From Diploptera punctata (lineage: Eukaryota; Arthropoda; Insecta; Blattodea; Blaberidae): a stretch of 64,000 nucleotides of DNA. A program made the translations under genes and the position numbers. Below the pieces are notes generated by a model. It was not told where the DNA came from and ran no database searches. It was given only the letters and a program-made list of their open reading frames with translations. Positions 31,840 to 42,649 of the stretch are shown one piece after another (the first letter of the stretch is position 1; each line of letters starts with the position of its first letter). Location of the stretch: assembly GCA_030220185.1 (NCBI GenBank), contig JASPKZ010007797.1:1656001-1720000 (forward strand). The letters are read 5' to 3'.

Positions 31840-32813
31840 CAGTAAAACTTGCTCAAAGCGGAATAGCATGTGACCATTTTTTTTCCACATTAGACAAAAT
31901 TCCGCATTATAAAAAACTAAAAATTATTAATAATCTTTGATTAGATAGAGTACCGTATATGTCTTTTTACGTATGTTGGATTAATTGTGATTCCGCTGCC
32001 TTTGAAAAATGGAGTATAGTATATGAGTGACTTGGACGGTAACACGCGAAAAAAAAAAAAACAGTCCCGTTTCGTCACCTTTAAAAATGCCTCTTAGGCG
32101 CGTATCCTGAAATTAAAGTATGCAGTTTCGGTTTCCGCTCACTAACTACACTTTCATTCACATCCTTTGATTCCCCGCAAATTTCATTCCATACTACATT
32201 GTGCCGTCTTTTAAAACTGACCAGCCAACTTGAAGATGCCTTGAAATCGTTATTCCCTACGGATTTAGCAAGAGCTAGAGCTTAATTTTGGAGCATCGGT
32301 CCGGAAATTTGGAGATTTATCTTCAATCACTTTCACTTTTTGTTTAATTACATGATACATACGTTTCAGCCGTCTTTATTCCGTAAATTCAGAACACTAC
32401 CTGCGAAAGTCGGTCTCAGCACTTAAACTAATTTAAGATTTTACAGTGCAATGGTTGTTTGTAAGACAGGTATTTGTAGTTGGCATCATAGATGTGCCAC
32501 GAGGCCGAAATTAAATTTCAGGTACAGATAGAATCTCTACTTCACCGGGCGGCAGGAATCATTCCTTATTATTATTTTTTTTTGGCATATCGGGAATTCA
32601 ATGAAGTGGAAACTAATATATTTCTATGTCTTTCGGCTTTATATTTTTTTCATGAATTGTGTAGAAATATCCTTCCGTTTCCGCGTTGTACAGATTCAGT
32701 TTTATGCAAAAATAAATACCCGTATAATTACTATTATTTCGCCGGACCAATAAATTTGCTCACATTGGACAGATTTCCGCATTATTCTCGTTCAGGATTA
32801 ACAAGTTTTACTG
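31840..32813 (-). mobile_element. pogo/Tigger-like element (974 bp)
   Basis: The ends CAGTAAAACTTG are flanked by TA at 31838-31839 and 32814-32815. CAGTAAAACTTGCTCAAAGC with CGGAA following is the typical terminal pattern of pogo-related elements. It contains part of a transposase on the minus strand and sits inside T1, so it is younger than T1. Confidence 0.85.
32070..32330 (-). pseudogene. pogo transposase remnant (CENP-B-type HTH into DDE start)
   Basis: Broken frames on the minus strand give FKASSSWLVSF, KRRHNVVWNEICGESKDVNE, SVVSERKPKLHTLISGYAPK, then a damaged equivalent of IFN.DETG. This is the region between the DNA-binding HTH and the first catalytic aspartate in Tigger/pogo transposases. 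The DDE core itself is missing or unrecognisable. Confidence 0.75.
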
Positions 32814-32910
32814 TATTTACTATTTCGTTTTCTTCTGTTTTATTAAAAATATTAAAGAAATTAAATCAATTGATGTGTCCTGTAGGATACATTGCCAAGT
32901 TAAGTGTTAA

Positions 32911-33400
32911 TAACTTCAAGTTGTTAAAACCTTGTAGGCATTTAAAGAATCATGTTCAGTCTTCTGAATTTCATTAGGTGCTGAGGTTGGTTATCGTGTT
33001 CAGGTCTGTGGGTGTGTTTTCGTTCAGCATGTCTATGTTCTTTGCCTCCTTTAATATTTCTACGTCTTCCAGGATGATAATTTTGTTGTTCTCTCTGTGC
33101 AATATTGACATGGTATTATCGATTTTGTCGAACTCATGACCCGTTTCTAGTATGTGTTTGGCAAAACTTGATTTTTCTTCCTGATTAATAAAATTTAAAA
33201 AAATGTTAATTATATCTTGTGTTAAAATGTCTTTTAGTTCTAATTAATTTAGTTGAGGAAGACTGATATATTAGGTACTTAAACACTTTACTTATTAAAA
33301 AATATTAAATTAAAGCGTTGTATTTTATAGGATACATTGCCAATTTAAGGAACAATTAAATATTGTATGGTATAGAGGAACATTTTGACGAAGCAAACGT
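32911..33400. other. Unclassified sequence with a T-element scrap
   Basis: At 33321-33350 a T-element end is present on the minus strand (TTAAATTGGCAATGTATCC with TATAAAATAC). The rest holds nothing I recognise. Confidence 0.55.
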
Positions 33401-33404
33401 AGTT

Positions 33405-33622
33405 GTTATTAGAGCGAATTTTTAATTTTGGATTTTAGGTAAACCTCCACTTCTAATGGTTTTTATTTTTATTTATTTTATTTTTTTACAATACTTTTCT
33501 TGTTTAATTATAATTACGCTGAGTTTCATTATGAAAAATCGAAAATTGTGAACGATAGATAATTTTTAAATTTTCGTTTCAAGTGAATAGTACACCTAAT
33601 GATCCGATTTTGCTGGTTTAAC
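33405..33622 (-). mobile_element. Helitron-like fragment
   Basis: Shares TTTTAGGTAAACCTCCACTT and AAATTTTCGTTTCAAGTGAA with the interiors of the Helitron-like elements at 23252-24645 and 63410-64000. No ends are visible. Confidence 0.4.
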
Positions 33623-33635
33623 GAACCTGACCTTA

Positions 33636-34096
33636 ACTAACTAACTCAGTGGCACTATCGAGCCCGTAGATTATGGTCGGGCGGACATAAGCTCTCCATA
33701 CATCCCTATCTTGATGCAATGTTTTCCAGTCGTTCCCTGTATAATTAATTTCCTCAAAGCTCGGTTATTGTTATTCTACCATCTCATTTTTGATCTACCA
33801 ACTGGGTGTTTTCCCTCTGGTTTTCCTACAAGAAGCTTATCTGCACGTCTTTCATTCCCCATTCGTGCCATATGTCATCGCGGTCTACGAGACTTAACTG
33901 TTCTTATTATATCTGGCTTCCTATACATACCATGTAGCTCACTTATCCATTCGCCTGTTTGCTCACCTCTCTTTGGTCCAAACATTTTCCTAACGACTTT
34001 ATTCTCAAATACTCGTAATCTCCTTTCCTGTCTTAAAGTAAGAGTCCATGTTTCGCATCCATGTATTATAACTGGTAGAATAGCAGTTTTATAAAT
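33636..34096 (-). mobile_element. LINE-A 3' copy with perfect 13-bp target duplication
   Basis: Bounded by GAACCTGACCTTA at 33623-33635 and 34097-34109. The inserted 461 bases start (plus strand) ACTAACTAACTCAGTGGCAC and end GAATAGCAGTTTTATAAAT. Frame 33875-34186 on the minus strand contains VIIHGCETWTLTLRQERRLR. The duplication proves target-primed insertion of a heavily 5'-truncated copy. Confidence 0.95.
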
Positions 34097-34659
34097 GAAC
34101 CTGACCTTACTTTTTAAATTGATTAATATATGCGCAGTTTGGTTTGGTAAAACAAAAATTGCGGCCGCTAGAGCTTTCACACACACTCACGGTCATTTTC
34201 GGTCTCAACTAGATGGAATCGGTGAAGATCTGTAATTTTATTTTTTCATGAGCACAATTTGAGTAGCTTCATTCCTTCGCAGTTCGCTAATATTAACTTA
34301 TTATTTAGGTAGCCTACATCCAGTTTGTTGCTTGTTTATTTGTAAAACTAGAAATTATATTTGCGTTGGGGAAAGTAGTGCCCGTTTTGTGAATATTGGT
34401 ATTGTAATGTTTAATTTTGATCAGGTTTTAAATCCGCAAAGTACGAAGTAAGACAAAGTGCCAAGAACGTCCAGTTCATAAATGAAATGTTCAAGACATT
34501 GGTATAAACATTACAAATTATTGTGAATAACAGCAAAGCAATAATGAAGGACCAATTTTCCATACTTGACAAATAGCTTTTATAGACGAAATATCCCGCG
34601 ATATACCCACAGCGTAAAACGCAGCTTGTACGATTTTTTTTTCAAATCAAAAAAGCAAA

Positions 34660-34662
<3 letters not shown>

Positions 34663-34706
<44 letters not shown>
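34663..34706. repeat. (TA)n microsatellite
   Basis: About 44 bp of TA dinucleotides. Confidence 0.95.
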
Positions 34707-34708
<2 letters not shown>

Positions 34709-34892
34709 CGAATCTCTTCCTCCTCCATCCTCTTTTTTTCTATTAAGTATTACACCCTTTAGCCTGGCATCAGCGTTCTCTACCTTTTTCGGCTCGCGAA
34801 CCCCTTCCACAACGATCGAGTTTCGTGCACCACTGAGTTTTAAATACACATACAGTAGACATACATTTAATTCCAAGCAAATAAATTGACTC

Positions 34893-35001
34893 AGGGTCGG
34901 TTTCACCAACAGAGGTAACTGTATTACGCCAGTTTAAGCTATGCATTATACACAGGGAAAACTGGCGTAATACAGTTACCCCTGTTGGTGAAACCGACCC
35001 T
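34893..35001. mobile_element. 109-bp MITE with 43-bp TIRs
   Basis: Arms 34893-34935 and 34959-35001 are nearly perfect complements (AGGGTCGGTTTCACCAAC at the end), with one or two mismatches around a 23-base loop. No coding capacity. It is nested in the hAT-like remnant. Confidence 0.9.
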
Positions 35002-35210
35002 TAACCCTTAACGGTTAAAACCTAAAGTTACGGCTTAACAGTTACACAATGTGCATGCCTAGTTGTAGCGAAATGAGATGCATTATTAACTTTGTTACAT
35101 AACAGTAGATCAGACAATCGTGGTAATTATTAATTTATTGTGGAAATAATGTGATAAATTCTCGATGTTATACATATGCAACAAGGGGCATTATAGGGTT
35201 AATTTAATTG

Positions 35211-35231
35211 AAAATAATAATAATAATAATA

Positions 35232-35269
<38 letters not shown>

Positions 35270-35270
35270 G
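35211..35270. repeat. (AAT)n-(ATT)n inverted microsatellite
   Basis: AAT repeats pass directly into ATT repeats, so the tract can form a hairpin. Confidence 0.95.
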
Positions 35271-35704
35271 AATGCTACCGAAATGATGGAAACAATAATA
35301 GACCACACCTCGAAACCCGCCATTAAGGAAAAGTTTTGGCGAACCCCTTGAAATATTTTGCGAATCCCCTGGGTTGGGAAACGATGATCTAGATTTATTA
35401 TACATTTATTCTCTCTGAAGAATGGTAATTATAATTGAAGGTAATTTTTGGTATCCCACTTGTTAATTTATGCTGATGACGTAGTACTATTAGGTGATAG
35501 CGAAGGGATACAAAGGGCCAACTCGCATACTATTAACACTAAGAAATTGGGACAGGACGTAAACATCAATAAAACTACTTACATGTTACACATAGAAAAA
35601 TTATACTATATACTGGAAATGAACAGTTAATGGCAAATGAGGGACATTTTGAAGAAGTGGTTGAATTCAAATACCTAGAAACAATAATTACAAATAGTAA
35701 TGAG

Positions 35705-36767
35705 TAGAGCCAGGAATTTTCGGTGCAAAATTTTGGTGAAAAAGATGCAAAAAAGGTGCTTTAATTTGACAGAAAAAGACGCATTTTTTTTTTAAATAGA
35801 AGGTGCAAATTTCTCATGTGAATTATCATTAAAGAGTACCAAAACCAGTTATATCAAGTAACTCACGACACAAAATTCAGTCATGTTGTCATATATTAAA
35901 AAGTCTAGTTGGATAAGTCCCAGGACATTATGTTATTGAAATCACAAGTCCAGAAAACTGTTAAAGCAGATATTATTCAACAACTCAAATGTTTAGAACA
36001 TATCTAAAAAAGTTCAATATCTCGACTGTCTATCAGTGGTTTCGTCTAATATAAAATATACTGGTTTTCACCTTCTACTTGACTGATGTTTTAATTTTTC
36101 TTCATACAGAGGTTGAAGGTATGATTTTCATCTGGGGTAGACTTCCCAGTATATTTATCCAAATATGCTTTCATAATAGGGTTGTTAAGTTTGGAAAGAG
36201 GAATACCACATGCCACAAATGTCTTTGCTGTATCATTAAAAAATATATTTTATTTTATTAAATTAGAAGAAGGCAGTGCCTGGCAAATAAACTGTTGTTA
36301 CAATACACATTTACTGCTTTGTAGTTCCTTATTTTTCGTGTTTTGCGCTACCTATATGCTGCGTAACACGATTGTGTTGGTGTTTTTCATCAATTGTTAT
36401 TGGAATATCATAAAGAATGCACCTCATAATAGATATGTCACTCTGAATTCCATCTGCACTAAACTGTTTTACAAAATCATGTAGTTTCTAGGAGTTCACA
36501 TTCGGTTTTGGCATACTGTATACTGGTCACTCAGGAAAGTAGCAGACCGCACAAGTCAAATATTATTTTGAACTGAAACATTTGTTTATGCACTCAACAA
36601 TCTCCCTTGCTTAAACAATATCTTTCACATAACTATGGTGCAAGAAGGTGCGAACTAATTTAAAAAAGGAATAGCCTAACGGGACTGCACTAAAGTGGAA
36701 GTAATGTGATGTGGACTGATACCACACATCGTTACCAACCCTTCAAAGTGTGTTTGAAGAAATGTAA

Positions 36768-36817
<50 letters not shown>

Positions 36818-37037
36818 TATTTTGGGAATACAATGCTGCTAAGAGACAAAAAAGGTTTAAAAAAGTGCAAAATGTGCTTGCATTGATAAAAGGTGCAAAA
36901 GTGCTAGCATTGAAAAAAGGTGCAACTAAAACACATTTAGGGACATTTATTTAATGTTTTCTTTGCAAGACAAGCTAAGTTGAGCATTGTAGTAACAACA
37001 TAAAATTAAGATGCAACACCTAAAATTCCTAGCTCTA
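35705..37037 (-). mobile_element. hAT element, 1333 bp, perfect 8-bp duplication
   Basis: GTAATGAG flanks both sides (35697-35704, 37038-37045). Ends are TAGAGCCAGGAATTTT and TAGAGCTAGGAATTTT, with GGTG after a further base. The TAGAGC start matches the 519-bp hAT MITE at 8969. A (TA)n tract lies at 36772-36814. The interior minus strand has the remains of a zinc-finger-type N-terminal domain, but no catalytic hAT core. Confidence 0.9.
36085..36485 (-). pseudogene. CGGBP1/hAT-type N-terminal domain remnant
   Basis: Broken frames on the minus strand give DFVKQFSADGIQSDISIMRC, ILYDIPITIDEKHQHNRVTQ, HIGSAKHEK, a gap, then TAKTFVACGIPLSKLNNPIM and KAYLDKYTGKSTPDENHT. The order C..C, IDE.....QH..S.KH, then F.A..IPL.KLNNP...YL.KY is the pattern of insect hAT-derived proteins related to CGG-repeat-binding protein 1. 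One C-terminal strand is followed by a stop. I infer this from memory of the family. Confidence 0.65.
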
Positions 37038-37953
37038 GTAATGAGATGCACAGATAAATTAAACATAGGCTTAATTCTGGAAAAGCGTGCTATTATGCAT
37101 TACAGGGATTCTTGTCGTCCCAACTTCTCTCAAAAAAACGTTAAACTGAAAATATATAAAACAGTTATCCTATCAGTTATATTATATGGATGTGAACATA
37201 GACTTACTTTAAGGGAGGAGAAGAGGTACAAGTATTTGATAATAAAGTTCTTAGGAACATTTTTGGACTAAAGAGAGATGAACAGGCAGGCGAATGGAGA
37301 ACACTACATAACAGTGAGTTACATGATTTTTATAGGAAACCAGATATAATAAGAACAGTTAAATCTTGTAGACTGGCAGGAATGGGAATGGAAAAGGAAC
37401 ATGGAAATTCCTTTTAGGAAAACCAGAGTGAAAACGCCCAGTATGCGGGCCAAGAATGATGTGGGAGAATAATTGATTTGAGGCAAGTAGATTATACAGG
37501 GGATAATTGTAAAACATTAGCTCAGGATAGGAATGTATGGAGAGTTTATGAACCTACTGGTTTGATATTGCCAATGAGTTAGTGTTACTCCATAGTAATG
37601 GAGCTTTGAGATAATAAAATAATTAAAAAAGGAGCTAATGCCGGTAAGTTTTACTGTAACCTACTTAGGAATCAGAATAACAGCGTATTACACTATGGTA
37701 ACGATTAAAGTTTTAATGTACGAGTTGCATTTCATAACGTACAAAAAGTATGATGTGCGGTACTACTTTCTATACTTCTAACACATGTCGCCGTGAATTC
37801 TTTCACAACATGTTCTACCATAAACCTGTTGGTTCATCACAGTTACGAAAATCTACTTGTTCCCACAAGTATTTTGATGTATACTAAGTATTAAACATTC
37901 GGCGGTTTTGAGTTCAAAAAACTCGAAAAACTAGTCTACCTGTAGTTCTTTAA

Positions 37954-38144
37954 CCCTTTAATTGGTTCGGTTTACTTAGTATCATTAAAGAAACAGAAGA
38001 AAACAAACGAGTAGTAATAACTTATATGTGTGTCCAATTACACAGTAAACCTAATAATAACACTCCTGCGTAATTTTGTTTTCAGTGCGGTCCGCCACAT
38101 TTAAATAACTGGCACGAGAAATTAGTGGTTTGCCAATTAAAAGG
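37954..38144 (+). mobile_element. piggyBac-like element T2, uninterrupted
   Basis: The only T copy in the window without an insertion. Preceded by TTAA (37950-37953) and followed by TAAA. The ends are CCCTTTAATTGG and CCAATTAAAAGG. The interior has AAACAGAAGAAAACAAACGA and GTGCGGTCCGCCACATTTAA. It lacks the subterminal palindrome seen in T3 and T4. Confidence 0.85.
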
Positions 38145-38197
38145 TAAAGGTGACAGTAACAGATGCGATTCCTGGTCAGTTATATATATTTTTTTTG

Positions 38198-38424
38198 TCA
38201 ACCGCAGTGGACTAGTGGTTATGCTCCATGCCTCTGGTCCCCGGTCGCGGGTTGAAATCCGACCAGGGTCCATGGATTTTTTTAAGGTGGAAAAATTCAT
38301 TGAGCAAGTCCTTCGGGAGGGACTTTAAGCTGTGGGTCCCGAGACTCAAGATTTTGAGGCTCGTGAAAGAACCTTAAGACTAAAAAAGAAACATCCGAGC
38401 AAAATTTGCCGACCTTCATCTATT
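38198..38424 (+). mobile_element. SINE-3 copy
   Basis: Head GTCAACCGCAGTGGACTAGT with GGTTATGCTCC; B box degenerate (GGTTGAAATCCGACC); body GTCCTTCGGGAGGGACTTTA; tail GAGGCTCGTGAAAGAACCTT and GAGCAAAATTTGCCGACC. Confidence 0.85.
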
Positions 38425-38605
38425 TAATACTTTATTTGACTACTAGATGTTTTATTGGATCGGTATCCTGATAACATACCATTCATGACACCTATAGGGA
38501 AATGAGCATAACTAAATTATTTTGGCCTAAAACCTCCTAACTAGCCCATAAAGACAATAAATGGCAGATGAGGAGGTTTAAAATGTATGCTTTAATATGT
38601 AAAGT

Positions 38606-38790
38606 TCCACTCCATAGCTAAGCGCTTTAGGGCAACATCCATGGTGCTGAACTATGGAACTTACACTGGTTCGAGTCCCCGTGGAGGACATTTTTTCATG
38701 AAATTTCGGCCAGTATGATGCCGTTATTTTTTCCTCGCCTGTAAGGTAAATTCCAGGAAACTTTAAGACCCCCCAAACATCATGTGGCCA
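38606..38790 (+). mobile_element. Mosaic SINE: SINE-1 head joined to SINE-2 body
   Basis: GTTCCACTCCATAGCTAAGC through GGTTCGAGTCCCCGTGGAGG and TTTCGGCCAGTATGATGCCG is SINE-1. It switches to TTTTTTCCTCGCCTGTAAGG, CCAGGAAACTTTAAGACC and CATGTGGCCATCAT, which is the SINE-2 body. This resembles template switching during reverse transcription. Confidence 0.75.
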
Positions 38791-38819
38791 TCATAATCAT
38801 TATCATATTCGCAATGTTT

Positions 38820-39255
38820 AGTATGAATGTGTGTGTGAATGGTGTGTTTTGTCTTATTGTTGTGTTGTCTCGGAGGAGGCCCTGACTTCGAGCTGATCCC
38901 TCATTTGGGATCATGTGTGACCCTTGTTTGGTGAAAGAAGTATGTATGTGATTCATAGTTAAAATCCCTCTCACCGACAGTTCGTACTCCTGTAAGGCCC
39001 GGGCGGCGTGTGACATGTAAGAATACCTAGAAGCCGAGAGAACTGCGTAAATTGAAGGATACCGGTTCCATCCAGCATCGTGAGCAATTTGGATAGCAAC
39101 TATAAGTAGCGGTTCAAGGTTGAGAAAACCAGCTAACAACGGCTGGGTACCCTACATGATAATCAAATGTCACCCCTATAGTGGCTTTATGATCGTCTAC
39201 GTATGTCATTAACACATGCGGATGTGAGGCCAGCAGCCGGATGATTGCCTAAGGA
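38820..39255 (+). mobile_element. SINE-1-related fragment with unfamiliar 5' part
   Basis: From 39060 on it is SINE-1 body (TCCATCCAGCATCGTGAGC, AAGTAGCGGTTCAAGG, ACATGCGGATGTGAGGCCAG). The 240 bases before it (GTGTGTGAATGGTGTGTTTT, GGAGGAGGCCCTGACTTCGA) are not in SINE-1 at 24751. They loosely resemble 40020-40200. Possibly another SINE with the same tail. Confidence 0.6.
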
Positions 39256-39306
39256 CCTTTTAGGCATATGGGAATAATCCTTAAAAATTATTAATTTTTT
39301 TTTTTT

Positions 39307-39686
39307 CAAATACCCCAGGTTGTCATTTGGACATTTCTGATGTTCTTCTCTTGGCATGGCGTACTTGTAACCCACTTCTGAGGTTTGTGCGCCTGGAAGG
39401 CGTGGTTATGCTGCCCCGATGATATGTGAGTTGATGATGGTGGTAGTGATGCGCCAGGAGAGGCCTTAAACTAAACTTAAGCTAGTTAGGCGAATATGAT
39501 ATTGATGATAATGATGGCCATATGATGTTCGGGGACCGTTTAGGCCTTAAAGTTTCCTGACATTTATCTTACAGGTGAGGAAAAAACCCCGAAAAAACCT
39601 CACCCAGGAAACTTGTCCTGACCGGGGAATCGAACCTGGGCCCGCGTGACAAGGCAGCACGCTACCTCGAGAACACAGCGGTGGAC
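39307..39686 (-). mobile_element. SINE-2 copy
   Basis: Full order of the family with the head at the right (CCACCGCTGTGTTCTCGAGG on the minus strand), and a T run on the plus strand at 39295-39306 as the A-rich tail. Confidence 0.85.
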
Positions 39687-39689
39687 TAA

Positions 39690-40784
39690 TTATTAAATAT
39701 AATAATTGAAAAATAATGAGATAAAGATAAATGTTCTTCCTTTATTAATGCTCTTATATCCAATTAATTGTTTGTATTATTTAAAAAGGGCTGAAATATC
39801 GTATTTCATAAAATACAATTTTATCGCACCATGGAGTTGTGTAGACTAAAGTTTTATTTTATGGACATTTAGTGTGTGTGTGTTCTAGTGCCATCCACTG
39901 CACTTCGGGTTCCGGTGCTGGGCGGATATAAGACATTAACGTGGTTACTTTCAATTTACGCACCACTTCGGCAGACCATTTTACGTAAATGATGTATTCT
40001 TGTATTGTGTACAGAGTTGAGTATTGGATGAATGTGTGTTGTGTAATGTAAAGTGTGGTGTATGAGACTTGAAGAGAGAGGTCGAAATCCGGAGACGGCA
40101 CATAGCCTACTCTTATCGAAAAGCACCAAGGGGACCACTAGGCCTAAGGTCCCCATCCGACGGTCGGAATCGCTATCAACAGCACCACATGCCTTCTCAA
40201 CATATGTACTGCGGAGAGGTTTGCAATTTAATGCAGGAATCTGATGCACAGTGATTAAAAATTCTACACAAACACCTCTCCTGGATGGGCATTTAGTAAC
40301 AATGGACATTTTGTAGATTGGACATTCATTTTGTTGGTCATCTTGCATTGGATATTTAGATTCTAGATCTTAATCATCGTAAGTAAGATTAAAATATAGA
40401 GATTTTTAATGATAATTTACATATTCGTCATGAGGATGTTTCGTTCTGTATCTAAAGATGTCCCTTAAGGCAACCAGCGCTGCATCACTGAGACAGTACA
40501 AAAAAAAATGACCTACTTAGAATATCCTGTGGTAAAGCATAAACCACACAAGCTCTGAGTTGCAGAATATAAAAGCTAATTAATTTGTTTATGTAAGCAG
40601 TTTTAAGATTGCATTATCTGGACAGCGTCATAACAGCTAAACATAATAATACATTTCCTAGAATTTGTTTATATGATGTCATTTCTCGTCTCGCTTTTTA
40701 TTTCAATATATAGACGCTTTAACGTCTAAGATCATCTCTGCACTTCAAGTACCGTATAATGTTGACTGAGGGCGACTTTCATGA
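39690..40784. other. Unclassified sequence, partly GC-richer
   Basis: 40020-40260 is GC-richer and has overlapping frames on both strands without a recognisable domain (for example 40053-40244). The repeated phrase CACATGCCTTCTCA also appears near 40970. Likely an old repeat. Confidence 0.4.
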
Positions 40785-40930
40785 CGCGACAAGTCTAGAA
40801 GACCCTTGTCCTATCTGCTGGCTTCACACCCATACGTGTGGTCTTTCATCCATGCAGTATAGGGATTACATAGTGTTGTCACCTCTCGGGTTCCTCAGCC
40901 TTTATGGCTAGTTTTTCAATGTGGATCCGC
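40785..40930 (-). mobile_element. Degenerate SINE-1 body
   Basis: Plus-strand echoes of the inverted SINE-1 body: CTGCTGGCTTCACACC, CATGCAGTATAGGGATTACA, CCTCAGCCTTTATGGCTAG. Confidence 0.5.
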
Positions 40931-41024
40931 TGATATTTGTAACAGTCAATAGTAGGCCTAATCACATGCCTTCTCAGCTTGGGGAGGGGGTTCGAAAATT
41001 AACCCAGGCATCTAGGGTCAATGT

Positions 41025-41158
41025 AACTAACCCATTGGCATTCTCGAACCCGGAGATTCAACCGAACCGTCTCCGTACATCATTGCTCTGAGCTAATATC
41101 AAATCATTCCGTGCATAATTCACATGCCTCAAATCATTATTCTTCCATTTCATTTTAA
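41025..41158 (-). mobile_element. LINE-A 3' fragment
   Basis: About 130 bases from the LINE-A end (plus strand CTAACCCATTGGCATTCTCG), strongly diverged. Confidence 0.7.
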
Positions 41159-41936
41159 CCCTTAAATTGGCAATGTATCCTATAAGATACACCAATTGGT
41201 TTATCATCATCGTCCTTTCAAGTATTGGGCCCAGTGGCCCGTTACTGTCTCCCGCCATCTCCGAAAAGGTCGACCCACAGATATTCTGCCTCGAGGAATG
41301 TAGTTAAGAATTTGTTTTGGTATTCTGTGACGATCCATGCGCTCAATATGGGCTAGCCAATTGTTTCTATATTCTTGGAGGTATTCAGATATAGGTACGA
41401 TGTTTAACTCTCTGGCTATTGTTGAATTTCTTTGGTGGTCTAGAAGGCTATAACCTGCAGTTCGTCGCAGAAATTTCATCTCCGTGGCTGTAATATGACG
41501 ATCATCCTGAGTTCTGATGGTCCAAGCTTCACTGCCATAACAGATTATGGGTCTAGCGAGAATTTTATAGATTTTCATTCTTGTGTGTCTCTGCACTTTT
41601 GATGGTTTAAAAACTTGGTTGATAATTCTTAAAGCTTTATTATAGTTTTGTATTTTAAAGGATATATCACATTCCTCATTATAAGTTAGATTATATCCTA
41701 AGTATTTAAATGAATTAACTTGCTCTAATATTGAATTCTGAATACAAATTGGTTTATGGTTTATGTATTTAGTATTTTTAATAAAACAGAAGAAAACGAA
41801 CGAGTAGACATTACTTAAACGTGTGTTGAATTACACAATATACTCAATGATATAGTTATGCATGATATAGTTTTCAGTGCGGTCCGCCACATTCAAATAA
41901 CAGACTCGATAAATTATTTCTTTGCTAATTTAAAAG
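41159..41936 (+). mobile_element. piggyBac-like element T3 with LINE-B insertion
   Basis: Perfect TTAA at 41155-41158 and 41937-41940. Left end CCCTTAAATTGGCAATGTAT, then the palindromic GTATCCTATAAGATAC and CCAATTGG. The right end is TTTGCTAATTTAAAAG. A LINE-B occupies 41205-41746; without it T3 is about 236 bp. Confidence 0.9.
41205..41746 (-). mobile_element. LINE-B 3' copy with 11-bp target duplication
   Basis: AATTGGTTTAT at 41194-41204 and 41747-41757. The minus-strand frame 41207-41596 is open for 129 codons: MKIYKILARPIICYGSEAWT, HITATEMKFLRRTAGYSLLD, HIERMDRHRIPKQILNYIPR and VGRPFRRWRE. Upstream a decayed SFKYLGYNLTYNEECDI is recognisable. The end has the GGGCCACTGGGCCC block and GATGATG tail. 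The RT catalytic domain is absent. Confidence 0.9.
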
Positions 41937-41976
41937 TTAAGCCTACATACTGGACGCTTTCCCTACAAGATTTTTT

Positions 41977-42099
41977 TATTCAATGCCTCCAGTTTCGACA
42001 TTTCTGGTATTCTCTCCTTGCATTGGCGTATTGTAACCCACTTCTGAGGTTGGGGCGCCTGGAAAACTGAGTTGCTCCACCCCAATGATACGATGGGTG

Positions 42100-42135
<36 letters not shown>

Positions 42136-42346
42136 GCACCAGGAGGGGCTTAATCCTTAACTTAATCTAAGGAGGTGGATATGATAATGATGTCTAGATG
42201 ATGTTCGGGGACAGTTTGGGCCTTACAATTTGCTGACATTTGTCTTACGGGTGAGGAAAAATCCCGAAAAATCTCACCCTGGAAACTTATCCAGACCGGG
42301 GATCGAACACGTGTCCGCTGTGTGGCAAGAGACCACAGCGGTGGAC
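41977..42346 (-). mobile_element. SINE-2 copy with internal (TA)n
   Basis: Normal family order, but the inner GAT stretch is replaced by (TA)n at 42103-42133. The head at the right has lost bases (GTGTGGCAAGAGACCACAGC on the plus strand). B box GTGTTCGATCCCCGGTC. Confidence 0.85.
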
Positions 42347-42354
42347 CCCTACAA

Positions 42355-42649
42355 TAAGTTTGGACGGATTAAAAATTGCGCAGAGCCATTGCTCCTAGCT
42401 CCGAGATAAAACATTATATAATTAGATTTTCTAACCCCGCCGGATCCCTCCATGGTATCTTTACCTTCTTGTGGCGGAGTGGCTTGCGTGCTTAAATGAC
42501 CCGAGACCTAAGCCGACGGTAGCATTGCTGCCGAAAGGGTTACTCATGTCAAACGGGTCTAAGACGATGATCCAGACCAAAAAGTAGAGTAACGATCTTT
42601 CACCGTAAAAATACAACCGTCAATAAACATGGACATGGGTTCCACTGGG
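42355..42649. other. GC-richer repeat-like segment
   Basis: GGCGGAGTGGCTTGCGTGC and GAGACCTAAGCCGACGGTAG suggest 5' UTR of a LINE, as seen in other RTE-type elements. I have no second copy here to confirm. Confidence 0.35.

Larger units (their letters stand above)
31711..32906 (-). mobile_element. piggyBac-like element T1 with pogo insertion
   Basis: Flanked by TTAA at 31707-31710 and 32907-32910. The ends are CCTTAAATTGGCAA and its near-complement. Removing 31840-32815 leaves about 220 bases that match the other T copies: GTGCGGTCCGCCACATTTAA and AACAGAAGAAAACGAA. TTAA targets and CCYTTAA ends fit the piggyBac superfamily. Non-autonomous. Confidence 0.85.
34769..35386. mobile_element. Decayed hAT-like element
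   Basis: The left end CAGCGTTCTCTACCTTTTTC, with GGCTCGCGAACCCCTT following, and the right end, complement CATCGTTTCCCAACC then AGGGGATTCGC, resemble the CAGNGGTTCYCAACC ends of hAT elements. No matching 8-bp duplication remains. It contains the palindromic MITE and an ATT microsatellite. Confidence 0.5.
35450..37580 (+). mobile_element. LINE-A copy split by a hAT element
   Basis: The piece 35450-35704 encodes LLIYADDVVLLGDSEGIQRA and VNINKTTYMLH, with the RT catalytic YADD intact. The piece from 37038 to 37580 continues from the same point (ITNSNEMHR.IKHRL) to the C-terminus and GCCAATGAGTTAGTG. The sequence resumes precisely at the duplicated target. Frames are broken in both pieces. Confidence 0.9.

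Noticed and set aside
32492..32977. 161-codon plus-strand frame, the longest forward one in the window
   Set aside because: It crosses the pogo element end and the T element and is antisense to pogo sequence. No domain or consistent composition.
34566..34909. Overlapping frames of about 108 codons on both strands
   Set aside because: Both depend on the (TA)n tract read as YIYI; no coding signal outside it.
36182..36484. 100-codon plus-strand frame with apparent membrane segment
   Set aside because: Antisense to the hAT N-terminal remnant, which gives a better explanation.
40053..40348. Overlapping frames on both strands around 40.1 kb
   Set aside because: No domain, no splice context, and phrases shared with other repeats nearby.
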